7,934 bases of DNA from Gemmatimonadota bacterium. GTDB taxonomy: Bacteria; Gemmatimonadota; Gemmatimonadetes; Gemmatimonadales; Gemmatimonadaceae. Below are positions 5,655 through 7,934 of the stretch, piece by piece. Location: contig QHUV01000240.1 in NCBI GenBank assembly GCA_003222065.1, forward strand, positions 1-7,934. Reading direction: 5' to 3'. Below the pieces are notes generated by a model. That model ran no database searches. It had not been told where the DNA came from and saw nothing but the letters and a program-made list of their open reading frames with translations. Every line of letters starts with the position of its first letter. Position 1 is the stretch's first letter. The translations under genes were made by a program, and so were the position numbers.

Positions 5655-7748
5655 ATGGCGCAGGCTTCGTCGCGTCCAGGCCAGCGCCTCTTCCTGGACA
5701 CGAGCATCGCATATCTGAAAGGCGTCGGGCCGGTGCGCGCCGAGGCGTTTCGCCGTCTGAACGTCATCACCGCCGGCGATTTGTTGTACCACATTCCTCA
5801 CCGCTACGAGGACGCGAGCACCGTCGCGCCGATCGCATCGCTCGAGCCGGGAATGCAGGGCACCGTAATCGGCCGCGTGATCTCGAAGGGGATCATTCCC
5901 ACGCGCCGGGGCCTGAGAATCTTTCAGGCCGTGCTCCGCGACGACACTGGTATGATAGAGGTCTCCTGGCCCGGGCAGCCCTTTCTCGATCGCACGATCT
6001 CAAAGGGCGACACCCTTCTCGTGACTGGCGCCGTTCGCTTTTTCCACGGCCGCCAACTCCAGCCGCGCGAGTTCATCAACCTCGGCGACGATGAGAGCGG
6101 CACCGGGGAAGGAAGAGTGCTGTCGGTGTACCCTGCTACAGATGGTCTCTCGTTCAAGATCATCCGCTCGATTATCGAGCAGCATCTCGACGCCTTGCTT
6201 CCTCTCGTTAGTGAGTATCTGCCTGACGAGATACTCTCGACGGCAGCTGTGCCGAGCATTCGTGACGCGCTCCGCATGGTGCACCGTCCCACGTCGCTCG
6301 CCGAGGCGATGCGCGGTCGGGAGCGGCTCGCCTTCGAGGAGCTGTTCTTCGTAAGCCTGCTGCACCTGCGCGCCAAGTCGCTCGCGCGCGAAGAGCGCCG
6401 CGGTATTCACTTCGCGAATCAGCGGCAGCTCACGACCAAGTTGAAGGACGTCCTGCCATTTCAGCTCACGAACGCGCAGACGCGCGCGACGCGTGAGATT
6501 TTTGCCGACATGTGTAGCGAGCACCGCATGCACCGGCTTCTCCAGGGCGACGTCGGCAGCGGGAAAACGATCGTCGCCCTCTTCGCGGCGTTGCTCGCGT
6601 TGGAGAATGGCTATCAGGCGGCCATCATGGTGCCGACGGAGCTGCTCGCCGAGCAGCATTTGCGCACGATGACGGCGCTTCTGGCCCCGACCGGTGTCGA
6701 GCCGGTCCTGCTTACCGGGAGCCTCGCCGCACGCGAGCGAAAGGAAGTCGCCCAACGGATCGCCGGCGACGAGCCGGTGCTCGTCGTCGGCACACACGCG
6801 CTGGTGCAGGAGGCAACGTTGTTCGCGCGACTGGGCTTTGTGGCCGTGGACGAGCAGCATCGCTTCGGCGTTGAGCAACGCAAAGCGCTCGCCGCCAAAG
6901 GCGAGGCTCCCGACGTTCTGCTAATGACGGCGACACCAATTCCGCGGTCGCTCGCGCTCACCATGTACGGTGATCTCGATGTGAGCGTGCTCGACGAGCG
7001 ACCTCCTGGCCGCCAGCCGGTCTTGACGGCGATGCGACACGAGTCGGCGCGCGATCGGGTACTCGCGTTCGTCAACCGGCAGATCGGGCAGGGACGGCAA
7101 GCGTACATCGTGTACCCGGTGATCGAGGAGTCGGAGAAGACCGATCTCAAAGCGGCGACGACGATGTATGAGATGCTCTCGTCGGGGCCGTTCGCGGAAC
7201 GGCGGGTCGCGCTATTGCACGGTCGTATCGACGCCGAGGAGCGCGACGCGATCATGCGTCAATTCCGCGATCGCGAGCTGGACGTCCTCGTCGCGACGAC
7301 GGTGATCGAGGTCGGAATCGACGTGCCTAACGCGACGGTCATGCTCATCGAGCATCCCGAACGGTTCGGCTTGTCGCAGTTGCACCAACTTCGCGGCCGG
7401 GTTGGGCGTGGCGCGGACGAGTCCTTTTGCATCCTGCTCGGCGATGTGAGCCCGGAGGCCGCGGATCGATTGCGCATCTTTTGCGCAACCGACGACGGCT
7501 TCGAGATTGCACGCGCCGACCTTCGACTGCGTGGCATGGGCGATCTGTTCGGCGAGCGGCAGAGCGGTGTGCCGACATTTCGCGTCGCCGATCCACTTCG
7601 CGACGAAGCGCTACTGGAGCGCGCGCGCCTCGCCGCCGAGCATCTGCTCGCCCGCGATCCAGACCTTGGGGCCTCTGAACAAGCTGGTCTTCGACGTGTA
7701 CTTGGGGAGCGCTATCGGAGGTCGCTCGAGTTATTCAGAGTGGGTTGA
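5655..7748 (+). CDS. recG: ATP-dependent DNA helicase RecG
   Basis: A superfamily 2 DNA translocase that regresses stalled forks and processes branched DNA in the cytoplasm. From the ATG it is 697 aa, a normal length. YLKGVGP (20-26) opens the N-terminal region, and an OB-type wedge domain covers about 55-150. The helicase motifs are in order: GDVGSGKT (298-305), PTELLAEQH (327-335), the DExH box DEQHRFG (399-405), MTATPIPRSLALT (424-436), LLHGRID (520-526), VATTVIEVGIDVP (546-558) and QLRGRVGRG (578-586). The C-terminal DLRLRGMGDLFGERQSG (622-638) is the translocation motif region; MGD replaces the more common PGE. GTG at 5643 is an alternative start overlapping the ftsY stop, but the Shine-Dalgarno favours 5655. 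A 7-bp inverted repeat at 7470-7488 lies within conserved codons and needs no other explanation. Confidence 0.97.
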   Translation: MAQASSRPGQRLFLDTSIAYLKGVGPVRAEAFRRLNVITAGDLLYHIPHRYEDASTVAPIASLEPGMQGTVIGRVISKGIIPTRRGLRIFQAVLRDDTGMIEVSWPGQPFLDRTISKGDTLLVTGAVRFFHGRQLQPREFINLGDDESGTGEGRVLSVYPATDGLSFKIIRSIIEQHLDALLPLVSEYLPDEILSTAAVPSIRDALRMVHRPTSLAEAMRGRERLAFEELFFVSLLHLRAKSLAREERRGIHFANQRQLTTKLKDVLPFQLTNAQTRATREIFADMCSEHRMHRLLQGDVGSGKTIVALFAALLALENGYQAAIMVPTELLAEQHLRTMTALLAPTGVEPVLLTGSLAARERKEVAQRIAGDEPVLVVGTHALVQEATLFARLGFVAVDEQHRFGVEQRKALAAKGEAPDVLLMTATPIPRSLALTMYGDLDVSVLDERPPGRQPVLTAMRHESARDRVLAFVNRQIGQGRQAYIVYPVIEESEKTDLKAATTMYEMLSSGPFAERRVALLHGRIDAEERDAIMRQFRDRELDVLVATTVIEVGIDVPNATVMLIEHPERFGLSQLHQLRGRVGRGADESFCILLGDVSPEAADRLRIFCATDDGFEIARADLRLRGMGDLFGERQSGVPTFRVADPLRDEALLERARLAAEHLLARDPDLGASEQAGLRRVLGERYRRSLELFRVG

Positions 7749-7802
7749 CGAGCGAAATCGTGAGGTGCGCGCGCGGAGGAAAGAACGACAAAGCTCATCA
7801 CG

Positions 7803-7837
7803 GATCTCCCGGATCTGAAAACCGATCTCCCGGATCT
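7803..7837. repeat. 21-bp-period direct repeat with CGGATCT heptamers
   Basis: The 14-mer GATCTCCCGGATCT occurs exactly at 7803-7816 and 7824-7837, a 21-bp period. The heptamer CGGATCT lies at 7801, 7810 and 7831, with a one-base variant at 7822. On the + strand, in the frame open to the window edge, it would encode TDLPDLK/TDLPDLP. On the - strand it would encode IREI-type heptads. It may be coding or a dispersed intergenic repeat like the one at the left edge. Confidence 0.7.
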
Positions 7838-7865
7838 TCCTCAGCACGTACGCCGCCGCGCTCCA

Positions 7866-7898
7866 CGAGCCCGGACGATGCTCTTCGTGACGGGCTCG
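7866..7898. terminator. Stem-loop downstream of recG
   Basis: An 8-bp stem pairs CGAGCCCG (7866-7873) with CGGGCTCG (7891-7898). A further 4-bp stem sits inside it (7875-7878 with 7885-7888). It could end the recG transcript about 120 nt after the stop. No T-run follows on either strand, and the arm lies within a possible new gene, so a terminator role is uncertain. Confidence 0.3.
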
Positions 7899-7934
7899 CC
7901 AGGACCGCTTCGCGGCTACGGCTTCGTCGGCGCC
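7878..7934 (+). CDS. Possible start of an unidentified gene, cut by the window edge
   Basis: From the ATG at 7878 the frame stays open to the edge and reads MLFVTGSPGPLRGYGFVGA, with G or C in most third positions, as in the genes here. I do not recognise the family from 19 residues. No good Shine-Dalgarno precedes this ATG. The same frame is open back to a TGA at 7761. It has a strong GGAGGA at 7775-7780 followed by ACG at 7785 (ACG ACA AAG CTC), so the true start may be further upstream with a non-ATG codon. A - strand frame (7731-7934) is also open, and I cannot exclude it. Confidence 0.25.
   Translation, partial: MLFVTGSPGPLRGYGFVGA

Noticed and set aside
7470..7488. Perfect 7-bp inverted repeat (TTGCGCA/TGCGCAA) inside recG
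   Set aside because: It lies in conserved RecG codons (RIFCATDDGFEIA) well before the stop and has no context for a terminator or binding site.
7507..7818. 103-aa + strand frame across the end of recG
   Set aside because: It overlaps recG out of frame for most of its length and shows no protein-like features; only its tail reaches the downstream spacer.

Overview
The window is GC-rich DNA with one strand of genes, all on the + strand: ftsZ (461-1663), a membrane-anchored M23/LytM metallopeptidase broken by an apparent frameshift (N-terminal part 1660-1908, catalytic part in another frame to 2941), a membrane protein with a VWA-like domain (3010-4830), ftsY (4873-5646) and recG (5655-7748). 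High GC, the residue style of the proteins and this gene order suggest a free-living bacterium, most likely Gemmatimonadota. That placement is inference from gene content and recalled family sequences, not a database match.

Left flank (1-460): I see no convincing gene. Positions 11-106 form a large imperfect palindrome. It is built from four CACGGAC heptamers spaced 10-11 bp apart, followed by four inverted copies. The remaining ~350 bp is more AT-rich and is probably the 5' region of ftsZ. No ftsA lies directly upstream, although it is the usual neighbour.

Gene block: ftsZ runs straight into the peptidase gene (TTGA overlap). A hairpin at 2940-2980 separates that pair from the VWA-like gene, which has a TAGAAT box six bases before its ATG and so may be leaderless. 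ftsY follows after 42 bp, and recG starts 8 bp after ftsY with its Shine-Dalgarno inside a small hairpin. FtsZ builds the division ring, an M23 enzyme would cut septal or side-wall peptidoglycan, FtsY docks SRP-ribosome complexes at the membrane, and RecG remodels stalled forks. The block therefore mixes division, envelope and replication-repair functions and is essentially chromosomal core.

Three things deserve attention. The peptidase gene is split between two frames, with the break localised to about 1886-1912. FtsY starts inside the normal N domain, and family-like residues continue upstream only as far as an in-frame TAA. The octamer GCCTAACG occurs six times, far above chance for this composition. 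The right flank (7749-7934) has a second short-repeat array, a strong Shine-Dalgarno without an ATG behind it, and a reading frame open to the window edge.

I see no CRISPR array, transposase, tRNA, rRNA, prophage or defence gene, and no clear new multi-gene system.
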